A model generated the notes under the pieces. The model was not told the DNA's origin. It worked only from the letters and a program-made list of their open reading frames with translations, and made no database searches. The position numbers and the translations under genes were made by a program. A DNA stretch of 64,000 bases from Paraglaciecola mesophila (lineage in GTDB: Bacteria; Pseudomonadota; Gammaproteobacteria; Enterobacterales; Alteromonadaceae). The stretch spans positions 2,187,501 through 2,251,500 of the forward strand of contig NZ_CP047656.1 of assembly GCF_009906955.1 (NCBI RefSeq), in the 5' to 3' direction. This document shows, one piece after another, positions 17,577-26,972 of this stretch (positions are counted from its first letter, which is position 1; every line of letters starts with the position of its first letter).

Positions 17577-18998
17577 TTAATTTTTATTTTCAGTGGTATT
17601 GGTCACAGTGTAACTGGGGTTAAGAACACGTACTTCACGTTGCGGAAACGGAATAGTAATATTGTGTTCACGCAGGGTTTCAAAGATGGTTAGCATTAAA
17701 TCACCACCAACACGGTTTTTGCCGTCATCTATACCTTCCATCCAGAACTCCACGAATACATTAACGCCTGAATCACCAAAGCTATCTATTTCACAATCAG
17801 GGCGTTCTTCTATGGGATATTCTTCGCCGCTGAGCACTTGGGGATGCTCAGCCACTACGGCTTTAATAATCTCGACCATAGCGCGGATATCGGTTTCATA
17901 AGCCACTGAAAAATCAACCCGATAACGCTGTTTGGGGTTCTTGTGCGACCAATTTACAAAGGTGCTTGATATGAACTTTTCATTGGGCACCATGATGTCT
18001 TTGCCATCATAGGTCTCAAGGGTGGTGTAACGCATTTTAAAATGCCTAACGAAACCTTTTTGCCCTTCTTCCATTTCAATGTAATCGCCAATCGTTAAAG
18101 AACGATCGAGTAATATAATGATGCCCGAAATAAAGTTTGATGCGATTGACTGTAAGCCAAAGCCTAACCCCACGCCCACTGCGCCACCAAATACCGCTAG
18201 CGCTGTCAGGTTAATCCCCATCACATTGAGTAATAACAAAGCGATAACACACACTAAGGCCACTTCGAACAGTTTAGCGAAGACCTCTCGGGTGCGAATA
18301 TCTAGTGACTCTTGCTTGCGTATAATGTCTTGCCCGACATTATTTGAGGCGCGGCCGACCCAAAATAAAAGGGTACCAAAGATCAATACTCGAGCGAGCC
18401 CGTAAGCTGAAATCTCAATATTTCCAATATTTAGGCTGAGCCCTTGGAGCACTTCAATTATGCCTTCAAGCCAATCGACCATATGCAGGAACAATAGAGG
18501 TAACATCATCCATTTTAGTAAATTTGCCAGCACAGGATGAGACACGCACGCATTAATCACGGAATTAACAAACAACAAAACGGCTATGGTTAAGGCAAGA
18601 TCTAAAATCCAATTGGCACCCATGAGACTGGCGCTGAACTCACTGACCACTTTGAGTAAGACGATAGCAATAAGGGGAAATAGCATTTTATCAATGCGAT
18701 ATGTGATACGCCTTAATGGGTGGTCTTTAGCTTGCGGTTGGTTGGTAACAAACTTGGATGAGCGACGCAATTTGCTGCCCAACCAATAAGCGAGTATATA
18801 AATGCAGCCAATTAAGCCGATTTGCAAATAAGTATCTGGCATAAAAAGATGCTGGTGAGCGACATCTAGATAATGCTCTATTGTTTGCATTAAGGTTTGG
18901 CTGGTTGACTCAAGTACCGCGCTATTATCAGTTGCTGCTGATGTTTCTGTAACCGCAATATCGCTATTCGCTGCGGCATCGTTGTTCGTTGTATCCAC
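17577..18998 (-). CDS. Mechanosensitive ion channel, MscS family, larger form
   Basis: This 473-residue protein has a polar Ser/Thr/Asn/Ala-rich N-terminal tail (about 1-45) and six or so membrane segments before the MscS core. The core shows LAVFGGAVGVGLGFGLQSIA and SGIIILLDRSLTIGDYIEMEE (about 270-315), then VPNEKFISSTFVNWSH and the C-terminal IPFPQREVRVLNP. Extra membrane helices place it with larger MscS paralogues rather than with MscS itself. It is likely an inner-membrane osmotic release channel or regulatory channel. It is convergent with aceK and 18 bp after the MAPEG gene on the same strand, so the pair may be co-transcribed. Confidence 0.9.
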   Translation of the reverse strand: MDTTNNDAAANSDIAVTETSAATDNSAVLESTSQTLMQTIEHYLDVAHQHLFMPDTYLQIGLIGCIYILAYWLGSKLRRSSKFVTNQPQAKDHPLRRITYRIDKMLFPLIAIVLLKVVSEFSASLMGANWILDLALTIAVLLFVNSVINACVSHPVLANLLKWMMLPLLFLHMVDWLEGIIEVLQGLSLNIGNIEISAYGLARVLIFGTLLFWVGRASNNVGQDIIRKQESLDIRTREVFAKLFEVALVCVIALLLLNVMGINLTALAVFGGAVGVGLGFGLQSIASNFISGIIILLDRSLTIGDYIEMEEGQKGFVRHFKMRYTTLETYDGKDIMVPNEKFISSTFVNWSHKNPKQRYRVDFSVAYETDIRAMVEIIKAVVAEHPQVLSGEEYPIEERPDCEIDSFGDSGVNVFVEFWMEGIDDGKNRVGGDLMLTIFETLREHNITIPFPQREVRVLNPSYTVTNTTENKN

Positions 18999-19016
18999 GT
19001 TGTTTTCTCTAACTTA

Positions 19017-19406
19017 TTAAGGGATGGCTAACCAAATAAGGAACAATGAGGCAATATAGCCAATTGTCCACAAAATGCTACGTAAAAGATGTACGTTGCA
19101 CCAGTAAGCACATAAATAGCCGATCCGAGCAATAATAAACACTATGGCGCTATATTCTGCTAAATGCCCCGCTGATTGCGTGGCAATCACTGCGAGCGCC
19201 CCAGGAACAAATAAAATCAGCGCTTCAAAACAATTTGCATGCGCCGCTGAGGCGCGCGCACCGAAACCACTTAATTGCTTTTGCTGCTCTCTTGGGTAGC
19301 GATTATCATAACCCCCTTGCTCCTTATTCATTGCCATACTCAGGGGTACCTTGGCAATAATCGGCAGTAACACGGCTATCAGTAAACATATCAGTATTAT
19401 GCTCAT
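19017..19406 (-). CDS. MAPEG-family membrane protein
   Basis: This 129-residue protein has four hydrophobic segments and the MAPEG signature: the AHANCFEALILFVPGALAV block (about residues 55-75) followed by a second helix pair RIGYLCAYWCNVHLLRSILW. MAPEG proteins include microsomal glutathione transferases. Bacterial members are mostly uncharacterised integral membrane proteins. It is probably co-transcribed with the mscS-type gene whose start lies 18 bp downstream. Confidence 0.85.
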   Translation of the reverse strand: MSIILICLLIAVLLPIIAKVPLSMAMNKEQGGYDNRYPREQQKQLSGFGARASAAHANCFEALILFVPGALAVIATQSAGHLAEYSAIVFIIARIGYLCAYWCNVHLLRSILWTIGYIASLFLIWLAIP

Positions 19407-19642
19407 AACGGCATGATTCCTCTTTGGGATTTGATATTAGCGACTCTAGCATGTATTCCAACTCTTTCCCTAGTGATACGCCATCGAGCCGCCTACGCTG
19501 CTGTTCATCGAAAACAAGGTTAGGTTATACATATTAATCACTTTTGTTCAGTTTTAACGCTAGCTTTAATCTATTGATTTTTATGAGATAAAGCATACTC
19601 TTAAGCAAGAACGAAAGGTTTATTTACGCAAAATGGTGGTTT

Positions 19643-20359
19643 ATGGACAGCGTATGGTTGGTGATGACTTTTACCTTACTTGCAGGCTTAGCTATGCCCG
19701 CAGGTGCGCTCATTGCCCGCATAGAGCATTTTCAATCTCAGTGGTTTGAAGAAGAGTTGCGTCATTTAATCATCGCCTTTGGCGGTGGCGCGTTACTTTC
19801 AGCTGTTGCCTTAGTCTTGGTCCCCGAGGGCATAGCGAATTTATCATTGTTCACTAGCCTGTTATTTTTTATCAGCGGCAGTGTGTGTTTTATGGGGATT
19901 GATATTTTATTGGTTAAAATTAATACCCCCGGCAGCCAATTGGCAGCCATGCTGGCTGACTTTATTCCTGAATCTGTTGCGTTAGGCGCTGCTTTTGCCA
20001 CAGGAAAGAGTAATGCAGTGTTGCTGGCCGTACTCATAGGCTTACAAAATTTGCCAGAAGGCTTTAATGCATACCGTGAGATGCGCTCAGGTAATAAGTT
20101 TAGCGCTAACCGCCTGCTGATTATTTTTAGTGCGCTGGCGCTATTTGGGCCCGCAGCAGGACTGAGTGGATATTTTTGGCTGGCCAATTACCCGGATATT
20201 GTTTCAGCGATTATGCTGTTTGCATCAGGTGGAATTTTATATTCAATTTTTCAAGATATTGCCCCTCAGGCGAAGCTGGACAAACATTGGTTTCCACCCA
20301 TGGGCGGTATATTTGGCTTTGCTCTTGGATTAATCGGCTTTATGCTGACCCAGCATTAG
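19643..20359 (+). CDS. ZIP-like metal transporter family protein
   Basis: This 238-residue protein has about seven to eight hydrophobic segments. The two metal-site helices of ZIP proteins are recognisable as DFIPESVALGAAFATG (about residues 108-123) and GLQNLPEGFNAYREM (133-147). The typical HN-PEG motif appears here as QNLPEG, with glutamine in place of the first histidine, and the other helix has PES rather than HE. ZIP proteins import zinc, iron or manganese. The altered ligands leave the metal, or even transport itself, uncertain. It is followed after 67 bp by a diguanylate cyclase on the same strand. Confidence 0.75.
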   Translation: MDSVWLVMTFTLLAGLAMPAGALIARIEHFQSQWFEEELRHLIIAFGGGALLSAVALVLVPEGIANLSLFTSLLFFISGSVCFMGIDILLVKINTPGSQLAAMLADFIPESVALGAAFATGKSNAVLLAVLIGLQNLPEGFNAYREMRSGNKFSANRLLIIFSALALFGPAAGLSGYFWLANYPDIVSAIMLFASGGILYSIFQDIAPQAKLDKHWFPPMGGIFGFALGLIGFMLTQH

Positions 20360-20426
20360 CCGCTCTGTTCTTGCGGTAAAGGAGTAGATAAGCATTAAAC
20401 ATTCAAATATCCAACAACGTATCGAT

Positions 20427-21503
20427 ATGGATTTGCTCAGGCGATCGCTGGCTGGCATCTTTGTGTATGCTTTTTTATTACCTGTCATTTTTTGGCCGAT
20501 AGGGTTTCATGAAATCCAGCCTCATTTAACGTATTTATTCGCCGGTGCGATGTTTTTCTTTAGTGTCTTGCGCCTGATTCATTACGTCAATTCAAAACGA
20601 CTTTATGCTCTTTCCCCTCGAGCATGGTTCATTACATTCGCAGCCTTATCGCTTTCTCAAGCTGCTATTTTAGGAACCGTATTTACCCTTGCGATTTTTG
20701 ACGAGCGCTTCTTTCCCATCATTCACGTTTCTATGCTTGCCCTTGCCGGTATTGCCAGTAGCGCTTTATTGGCTCTAAGTCCCAGAATTCGATTTGGCAT
20801 TCTCAATTTAACAATATTGATGTTGCCCGCCATGATCACAGGGTTTCTCAGCGAAGGGTATCTCCCTCTCGCGGTGATGATGCTGGTGTTTACTGTGTAC
20901 ATAAGTGGGATTGGCATACGCGCGAACAAAGAATATAAACGTTCATTTGATATTGAAATTGAGTTGGAGGCCCAGCGAAAAGAGCTAGAAACGCTCAACC
21001 AGACTGACGCCTTAACGAGTATTTATAACCGAGGCTACTTTAACCAACATTTTGAAGACCAATGGCAATACGCCATGCGCCATGAACTTGAGATAGCGAT
21101 ATTGTTGATTGATGTTGATCACTTTAAATCCATTAACGACACTTATGGTCATCTGGCGGGTGACGCTTGTTTAGTCAACCTAGCTTATGCGATAAATAAA
21201 GCGGTTAATCGCGCCATAGATGTAGCAGCCCGCTACGGCGGTGAAGAGTTTGTAGTACTATTAAGCGGTTGCAACACAGAACAAGCGCGCAGCATGGCAC
21301 AAAAAATCGAACAGGTAATCAAGGATCACAAATTTGTGCATGAAGGAAGGGGAATACCCGTTACCGTCAGCATAGGCATTGCGACAACGATGCCGAAACC
21401 CAAGCAAAAATCGAGTACTTTAATTGACCAAGCCGACCAGGCCTTGTATCAAGCTAAGGCTCAAGGTCGCAACCGTTCGATTGTATTCACTGAGGACGAA
21501 TAG
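20427..21503 (+). CDS. Membrane-bound diguanylate cyclase (GGDEF domain)
   Basis: This 358-residue protein has about six membrane segments in residues 8-165, a short coiled linker (170-192) and one GGDEF domain. The active-site motif is RYGGEEF at 269-275. The product-inhibition I-site RxxD is present (R262-D265), exactly five residues before GGEEF. DVDHFKSINDTYGH precedes it. The domain should make cyclic di-GMP from two GTP with feedback inhibition. The N-terminal part is a plain membrane sensor of unknown signal. It is not tied to any neighbouring pathway. Confidence 0.92.
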   Translation: MDLLRRSLAGIFVYAFLLPVIFWPIGFHEIQPHLTYLFAGAMFFFSVLRLIHYVNSKRLYALSPRAWFITFAALSLSQAAILGTVFTLAIFDERFFPIIHVSMLALAGIASSALLALSPRIRFGILNLTILMLPAMITGFLSEGYLPLAVMMLVFTVYISGIGIRANKEYKRSFDIEIELEAQRKELETLNQTDALTSIYNRGYFNQHFEDQWQYAMRHELEIAILLIDVDHFKSINDTYGHLAGDACLVNLAYAINKAVNRAIDVAARYGGEEFVVLLSGCNTEQARSMAQKIEQVIKDHKFVHEGRGIPVTVSIGIATTMPKPKQKSSTLIDQADQALYQAKAQGRNRSIVFTEDE

Positions 21504-21544
21504 GTTTACACTAACACTTTTTATAATAATGAATTTACCCTCGC

Positions 21545-22471
21545 GTGCCATACACATTAGACCCACTACAAATATCGCTTCCCTCGCCAGAACAACGAAT
21601 GACACCTGACTGGAAAAACGCTGAACATCTACAAATTTGGGTTAAACGTGACGACCTTATACATGAGGTCATTTCCGGCAATAAGTGGCGCAAACTACGT
21701 CAATCGATCCGTTATGCTTTAGCAAACGATATACAGCATATTGTGAGTTTTGGTGGCGGTCATTCAAATCACCTTCATGCACTTGGCTATGTGTGTTCAG
21801 CTTTAAAATTAAAACTGACAGCGATAGTACGTGGTCACTATCACAATGATTTCACCCCCATGTTGCGTGATCTAAAAGCATGGCAAGCAGACATACACTT
21901 TGTTGATCGAAAAACCTATCAGCTACGTGACGATGACGCCTACTTAACCGCATTATCTCAGCAGTATCCAAATGCAATGTTCATCCCTGAAGGGGGGTCA
22001 TCAGAGCATGCGTTAACCGGTGTATCTGAAATTCTCCGTGAACTAAAGCAACCCTACGATTATATTTTAGCGCCTGTGGGCAGCGGCGGCACATTAGCGG
22101 GTCTGATAACAGGTGCTTCGGCTCAGGTAAGTGACAAACAACCAAGCATCATTGGCATTGGCGTTTTAAAGGGCCAAGATTATCTTGAAGCATTGGTTAG
22201 TAACTTATTGCTTAAACAAGCACTGGCCCCCGCTCAACAAGCGAATTGGCACATCGAACATGGCTTTCATTTCAATGGATATGCTAAATCCACCCCAGAG
22301 TTAAACGCGTTTTGCCAACATGTTAACCACACCCTAGGTATCCCTATCGAGCCTGTATACAGCGGCAAGCTCTTTTGGGCCGCAAAAGCGTTAATTGAGC
22401 AAAATACATTTGCCGCCGGTAGTCGGATCTTGCTGCTACACACAGGAGGTCTGCAAGGGGCCCGCGATTAA
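21545..22471 (+). CDS. PLP-dependent deaminase/desulfhydrase (ACC deaminase / D-cysteine desulfhydrase family)
   Basis: This 308-residue protein has the family N-terminus LQIWVKRDDLIHEVISGNKWRKLR, with the PLP lysine at K47 in SGNKWRK. SFGGGHSNHLHAL follows (substrate-contacting serine-asparagine region), then the phosphate-binding loop APVGSGGTLAGL. Members cleave D-cysteine to pyruvate, H2S and ammonia, or 1-aminocyclopropane-1-carboxylate to 2-oxobutyrate. Without the diagnostic active-site residues compared, D-cysteine desulfhydrase activity is likelier in marine bacteria than ACC deaminase. The start is GTG with no good ribosome binding site. It lies 100 bp upstream of the Kelch-pnuC cluster. 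Confidence 0.85.
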   Translation: MPYTLDPLQISLPSPEQRMTPDWKNAEHLQIWVKRDDLIHEVISGNKWRKLRQSIRYALANDIQHIVSFGGGHSNHLHALGYVCSALKLKLTAIVRGHYHNDFTPMLRDLKAWQADIHFVDRKTYQLRDDDAYLTALSQQYPNAMFIPEGGSSEHALTGVSEILRELKQPYDYILAPVGSGGTLAGLITGASAQVSDKQPSIIGIGVLKGQDYLEALVSNLLLKQALAPAQQANWHIEHGFHFNGYAKSTPELNAFCQHVNHTLGIPIEPVYSGKLFWAAKALIEQNTFAAGSRILLLHTGGLQGARD

Positions 22472-22570
22472 CCCAAGCCTAGAGCGTCGTATTTCACGCA
22501 ATGGATACATTTTATAATTCTGGTGGTATATTCCCGCCCATCATCAGTCTTTTTATGCTCATTGGCCAAT

Positions 22571-23665
22571 ATGTTGTTTAACATTCGATTTATCTTGTTA
22601 TTAAGTTTGCCTGTTTTTATTAGCGCCTGTGTGTCTCGCCCGCCTGCTCAGTTAGATACTAGCACTCAAGTCGAGGTAGACACCTCCGCAGGTAACGTTG
22701 CGAGCCCTAAGGTAAAGCAACAACAAACCACAAAAAACGAAAGCGCTTTGCGATTAAATGGTAAAAATACGCGCGTTTCATTGGATAAAAGCGAACCAAA
22801 AGAGCAACCACTGCACTTGCAAACGGCACGGTTCGCTCATGCATCAGCCACTGATGGCAAACTGCTTTATGTCTTTGCAGGCTACGGTAAACAAGGATAT
22901 TTATCGGACGTAGAAATCATTGATCCGCAAACTGGGCAAAGCAGCGTACTGGCCAACAAAGTACTACCAAGAGGTTACTTTTCCGCGGTTTTTGATCAAC
23001 AACACTCTATTTATTTACTTGGTGGTATTGGTCCTCAACCAGAAGATGTAAGCGTGGAACAACGCATTGAAGTATTCGATACACGCACGCACGAAACCCG
23101 TGTCATTGGCAATATTCCTGAGCCACTAAAAGACAATAAAGCGGTATATCTTAATGGCTATATATATGTGCTTGGCGGCGCTTCTTATCACGCAGCTAAT
23201 GGCTATCAACTTATTCCCAGCGATGCATTGTGGCGTTTTGACATCAAGCAACAAAAATGGCAGAAAATGGCCAGTCTACCAAGCGCCAAATCCACTGAAG
23301 TCGTTGCCCACGACAATACAATTTACGCTATAGGCGGTGAACAAAACAGCGAAAATGTTGCCACTGTAGAGCGTTATGACGTGTCGAACAATCAGTGGTA
23401 CACCATGGCTTCACTCCCCCACCCGGTCAGCGCCCACAGTGTTGCATGGTTAAACAATGCACTCTGGGTGTTTGCAGATGAAGATCAACACAGTAATAGC
23501 TATGTTCTACACAATAGTGCGACTAAATGGCAAGCAACATCCTTTGATTATCAAAGTGCTCTGTATACCAGTGTCAATGCGATAGGCAATAGCCTGTATG
23601 TCATTGGTGGCAACGCAGGTAAAGGCAATTCGTTTACGCGCTTAATTCAAGTGTTTACCCCATGA
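22571..23665 (+). CDS. Kelch-repeat lipoprotein
   Basis: The ATG at 22571 begins a lipoprotein signal peptide, MLFNIRFILLLSLPVFISAC, with the lipobox cysteine followed by VSRPP. The frame is open further upstream but only with GTG/TTG starts. After a polar linker (to about residue 85) come five to six Kelch-type blades of 45-50 residues marked by GG pairs and aromatic positions: YVFAGYGKQGY, YLLGGIGPQ, YVLGGASYH, YAIGGEQNS, YVIGGNAGK. The protein should be a periplasm-facing membrane-anchored beta-propeller that binds a ligand or partner. Its stop overlaps the pnuC start as ATGA, so translation is coupled. This suggests a link to nicotinamide riboside uptake; the actual role is unknown. Confidence 0.85.
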   Translation: MLFNIRFILLLSLPVFISACVSRPPAQLDTSTQVEVDTSAGNVASPKVKQQQTTKNESALRLNGKNTRVSLDKSEPKEQPLHLQTARFAHASATDGKLLYVFAGYGKQGYLSDVEIIDPQTGQSSVLANKVLPRGYFSAVFDQQHSIYLLGGIGPQPEDVSVEQRIEVFDTRTHETRVIGNIPEPLKDNKAVYLNGYIYVLGGASYHAANGYQLIPSDALWRFDIKQQKWQKMASLPSAKSTEVVAHDNTIYAIGGEQNSENVATVERYDVSNNQWYTMASLPHPVSAHSVAWLNNALWVFADEDQHSNSYVLHNSATKWQATSFDYQSALYTSVNAIGNSLYVIGGNAGKGNSFTRLIQVFTP

Positions 23666-24300
23666 GCTGGTTAGAATGGTTGCACGGTTTTGCTGGGGCT
23701 TCCATAGTAGAATGGATTGCTACCCTAGCCGGCTTTCTGAGCGTATTTTTGTTAATACGACGCAGCCGTTGGAGTTTTGTTTTTGGTTTTATACAAGTCA
23801 GTATTTACAGTTGGATATTTTTCGATGTAAGACTGTATTCCGATATGGGCTTACATATTATTTATATTGGATTTCAACTTTACGGGTGGCATATGTGGAG
23901 CCGCAATCAAAACCAACAGGGACAAATATCCCCTGTACGCGGCAGTATGCTTGAATATGTAAGCCTTGCCGGCCTAGCTATTTTCAGTTCGGGGATACTT
24001 GGCTATGTAATGGCTAATTACACGGATGCAAGTTTCCCTTATGTTGACGCCTTTACCACCTGTGCCAGTTTAATTGCACAGTGGTTATTGAGTCACCGCA
24101 AACTTTTCAATTGGTCGGTGTGGATTATCGTCGATATTGTCGCCATCGCCGTTTACTGGCAAAAAGGCTTATACCCCACATCCGCTTTGTATTTTTGTTT
24201 CTTGATAATGGCGAGTATTGGACAATATGCTTGGGTAAAAGAATTCCGTCGCCATAATAGTAAAAATCAACCCTCACATTTAAAAAATGCACTTGGTTAA
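23662..24300 (+). CDS. pnuC: Nicotinamide riboside transporter PnuC
   Basis: This 212-residue protein has seven hydrophobic segments and the PnuC pattern: an N-terminal EWIATLAGFLSVFLLIRRS, then FVFGFIQVSIYSWIFFDVRLYSDMGL and the Y-x-W segment FQLYGWHMW. PnuC imports nicotinamide riboside by facilitated diffusion, driven by phosphorylation inside the cell. The next gene encodes the fitting kinase. The start codon overlaps the Kelch lipoprotein stop (ATGA). No NadR-type repressor domain or NAD riboswitch was recognised upstream. Confidence 0.9.
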   Translation: MSWLEWLHGFAGASIVEWIATLAGFLSVFLLIRRSRWSFVFGFIQVSIYSWIFFDVRLYSDMGLHIIYIGFQLYGWHMWSRNQNQQGQISPVRGSMLEYVSLAGLAIFSSGILGYVMANYTDASFPYVDAFTTCASLIAQWLLSHRKLFNWSVWIIVDIVAIAVYWQKGLYPTSALYFCFLIMASIGQYAWVKEFRRHNSKNQPSHLKNALG

Positions 24301-24351
24301 TTTAGGTTCCGCCGAGAAACAGCAAAGTGATATGACGAGCACAACATCTCC

Positions 24352-24909
24352 ATGATCAAAAAAATTGTTTTTTTAGGCGCGCCGTCCACTGGCAAGTCTA
24401 CCTTGAGTGAAGCGCTAGCTGAGCGATTCCACTCTGTTTCTGTGCCTGAATATGGGCGTGACTATTGGATTGAACACCAAGTTGACCGCCGTCTCAGTCC
24501 TGAACAACTGCTGCACATCGCCCAAGTGCAGAATCAGTGGGAAGACCAAGCAAGTGTCAACGCCAAAAGCTATTTATTTTGTGATACCAACGCCTTCACC
24601 ACCTGGCATTTTGCCTGTCACTACCACACAACTCCTTTACCTGAATTAACAAGATTGGCCGAAGATAGCTGGCAACGTTACGATCTGGTGGTGCTTTGCG
24701 ATAATGATATCCCCTACGATGATACGTGGGAGCGTTCAGGGGATGCTAACAGAAGCGAATTTCAGCAGTTTATTCAGCAGTACTTAGTCGCCCACGACAT
24801 TCCGTTTATCAAGGTTAGTGGGAGTTTAGCGTCTCGTATCGCCCAAATGGATGCCGCGCTTAATGCACTTGAACCTGCACAAAGAAACAGCCTACCTTCT
24901 CCCTGTTAA
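24352..24909 (+). CDS. NadR-like P-loop kinase, probable nicotinamide riboside kinase
   Basis: This 185-residue protein starts with the P-loop FLGAPSTGKSTLSEAL (residues 6-21). It has the NadR kinase-domain elements VPEYGRDYWIEH, IAQVQNQWEDQA, FCDTNAFTTWHFACHYH and LVVLCDNDIPYDDTWERSGD. This corresponds to the C-terminal ribosylnicotinamide kinase domain of NadR without the N-terminal repressor or NMN adenylyltransferase domains. It should phosphorylate imported nicotinamide riboside to NMN and so trap it. Placement 51 bp after pnuC supports this. Nearby family members are annotated only as AAA ATPase, so the exact substrate is an inference. Confidence 0.82.
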   Translation: MIKKIVFLGAPSTGKSTLSEALAERFHSVSVPEYGRDYWIEHQVDRRLSPEQLLHIAQVQNQWEDQASVNAKSYLFCDTNAFTTWHFACHYHTTPLPELTRLAEDSWQRYDLVVLCDNDIPYDDTWERSGDANRSEFQQFIQQYLVAHDIPFIKVSGSLASRIAQMDAALNALEPAQRNSLPSPC

Positions 24910-25239
24910 AATATTGTAAACGATTGAAACTACTCACTAATTTGGTGCTTCTTGCACTAAAGTATATCACTACTTCATTTGGAATTTAGTGTTTCCCTTG
25001 CTCACAAAAAGGTTAACCATTTGAAATATAAGACTTTTAAAAGTTGGCCTATGAGTTGCAAAGAGTTTAAGTGTATTAGGTGTCCAGATCGCCTAATGCA
25101 GGGAACATTAATAACTATAATAAAAAAAGCAGTACCGAGCGATTCAAAGCTCTTCAAACAAAAGCGCCTTATTCTTGTCCGGGTAAGGCGCTTTTTTGAT
25201 CCCGCGAGTGAAATCAGTGACTATCACCAACACATGTGA
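24910..25239. other. Intergenic region with terminator, no gene accepted
   Basis: This 330-bp gap separates the kinase gene and the minus-strand DUF2061 gene. It contains a strong terminator (25161-25197). An 86-codon plus-strand frame spans that terminator and is rejected as a gene. Confidence 0.55.
25161..25197. terminator. Strong bidirectional rho-independent terminator
   Basis: AAAGCGCCTTA (25161-25171) pairs perfectly with TAAGGCGCTTT (25184-25194). It is followed by a T-run on the plus strand, with an A-rich run on the other side. It sits between two convergent genes. Confidence 0.88.
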
Positions 25240-25482
25240 TTATCCTAATTGGTGACTGTGCCCAAAATGCGAAACCCTCAAAGAAGCAGACGACTGATCA
25301 GTTGCGCCTTTATTGCGTAACCTTTTATTCTCCCATATACGCTCGTGGATCATGTATGCCACTGTGTTTACCGCAGGTTCGACTAGCGCGATAATACCAC
25401 CGACGACAAAACTGCCTGTTAATATATACGCTACGCTAAATGCGACACTGAAATGGGTAATAGCAAAAGTAATAGTTTTCAT
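25240..25482 (-). CDS. DUF2061 small membrane protein
   Basis: This 80-residue protein begins MKTITFAITHFSVAFSVAYI and continues with two hydrophobic helices and EPAVNTVAYMIHERIWE, the known pattern of DUF2061. The family is a small inner-membrane protein of unknown function in proteobacteria. It is a single gene, with its end at the strong terminator. Confidence 0.85.
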   Translation of the reverse strand: MKTITFAITHFSVAFSVAYILTGSFVVGGIIALVEPAVNTVAYMIHERIWENKRLRNKGATDQSSASLRVSHFGHSHQLG

Positions 25483-25743
25483 AGCGGGTTACTTCCAAAA
25501 AAAGTTAAACAAATAAATAAAGCTGATGGGAAAATCATATTCCCAGAGCATTATTCAATCCAATGAAACAAATCAATCAGCGCAATCTGCAAACGCGATT
25601 AATTCTCATTTACACCCTAGCGTAGAAAATTGCTGCGCTCAAATAAAAACAAGCTAATTTTTTAACGGCGCTTTGTTTACATCCCATGATTAGGTGTTAG
25701 CATTCGCGTTTTAATGCATCTTATTACTGATAAGGGTCTTTCT

Positions 25744-26946
25744 ATGTCTCGTGTTTTGATTATCGGCGCTGGTGGCGTGGCTGCTGTTACCATAAAAAAA
25801 TGTGCTCGTTTACCTGAGCTATTTGATGAAATTTATCTTGCTAGCCGCACGGTTTCTAAATGCGAAGCCTTGCAGCAAGAAGTTGGCATTGACCGTGTTA
25901 AAGGCGTGTTTGCCGTTGATGCTGACCACGCCAGTGAAGTGGTCAAAGTGATCAATCAGGTTAAACCCGATCTGGTCATAAACCTTGCTTTGCCTTATCA
26001 AGATTTAGCCATTATGGATGCGTGTTTAGAAACAGGTGTACATTACCTAGATACAGCAAACTATGAGCCAAAAGATGTGGCTAAATTTGAATATTCTTGG
26101 CAGTGGGCATACCAAGATAAGTTCGAAAAAGCAGGTTTAACCGCGTTACTCGGTAGCGGTTTCGATCCGGGCGTTACCAACGTTTATACAGCATACGCAG
26201 CTAAGCATTATTTCGATGAAATTCACTACCTAGATATAGTCGATTGTAACGGCGGCGATCACGGTCAAGCGTTTGCCACCAACTTCAATCCTGAAATCAA
26301 TATTCGTGAAATCACTCAGCGCGGTCGCTTCTTTGAAGATGGCGAATGGAAAGAAACCGATCCGTTAAGCGTGCGTGAAGATCTAGATTATCAAAACATT
26401 GGTGTGCGCGCGTCTTATTTGATGTTCCACGAAGAGCTTGAGTCGATTGTTAAACACTTCCCAACCTTGAAACGTGCGCGTTTCTGGATGACGTTTGGTG
26501 ACGCATACCTGACACACCTCAAAGTGCTTGAAGGCATCGGCATGACCAGCATTGAGCCAATTGACTTTCAAGGCCAAAAAATTGTGCCTTTAGAGTTCTT
26601 AAAAGCCGTGCTACCGAACCCCGGCTCACTTGCTGATGGTTATACCGGCATGACATGTATCGGTACTTATATTACGGGTATCAAAGATGGCAAAGAAAAA
26701 ACCATCTTTATTTACAACAACTGTGACCACGCAGCATGCTTCGCCGAAGTAGGTGCCCAGGCCGTGTCATATACCACAGGTGTACCTGCCATGATCGGCG
26801 CATCATTGATGCTAAACGGTACGTGGAAAAAGCCAGGTGTGTGGAATATGGAGCAGTTTGACCCTGACCCATTCATGGACATGCTAAATCAGCACGGTTT
26901 ACCTTGGCACGTCATTGAGTGTGACGAGAGTCCCTTTAGCAAATAA
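25744..26946 (+). CDS. Carboxynorspermidine/carboxyspermidine dehydrogenase
   Basis: The start at 25744 (MSRVLIIGAGGVAAVTIKKC) matches the family and places the Rossmann glycine motif at residues 7-10, giving 400 residues. It belongs to the saccharopine-dehydrogenase-like fold: DAACLETGVHYLDTANYEP-type segment and GSGFDPGVTNVYTAYA are typical of CANSDH. The enzyme condenses L-aspartate semialdehyde with putrescine or diaminopropane and reduces the imine with NADPH. Together with the next gene this forms the alternative route to spermidine or norspermidine that avoids decarboxylated SAM. A hairpin lies between the two genes. Confidence 0.92.
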   Translation: MSRVLIIGAGGVAAVTIKKCARLPELFDEIYLASRTVSKCEALQQEVGIDRVKGVFAVDADHASEVVKVINQVKPDLVINLALPYQDLAIMDACLETGVHYLDTANYEPKDVAKFEYSWQWAYQDKFEKAGLTALLGSGFDPGVTNVYTAYAAKHYFDEIHYLDIVDCNGGDHGQAFATNFNPEINIREITQRGRFFEDGEWKETDPLSVREDLDYQNIGVRASYLMFHEELESIVKHFPTLKRARFWMTFGDAYLTHLKVLEGIGMTSIEPIDFQGQKIVPLEFLKAVLPNPGSLADGYTGMTCIGTYITGIKDGKEKTIFIYNNCDHAACFAEVGAQAVSYTTGVPAMIGASLMLNGTWKKPGVWNMEQFDPDPFMDMLNQHGLPWHVIECDESPFSK

Positions 26947-26972
26947 AGCTAAACCGTAAATCTAGACAATTT

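Noticed and set aside
24979..25239. 86-codon plus-strand open frame
   Set aside because: It spans a strong rho-independent terminator, has no ribosome binding site and no recognisable protein features.
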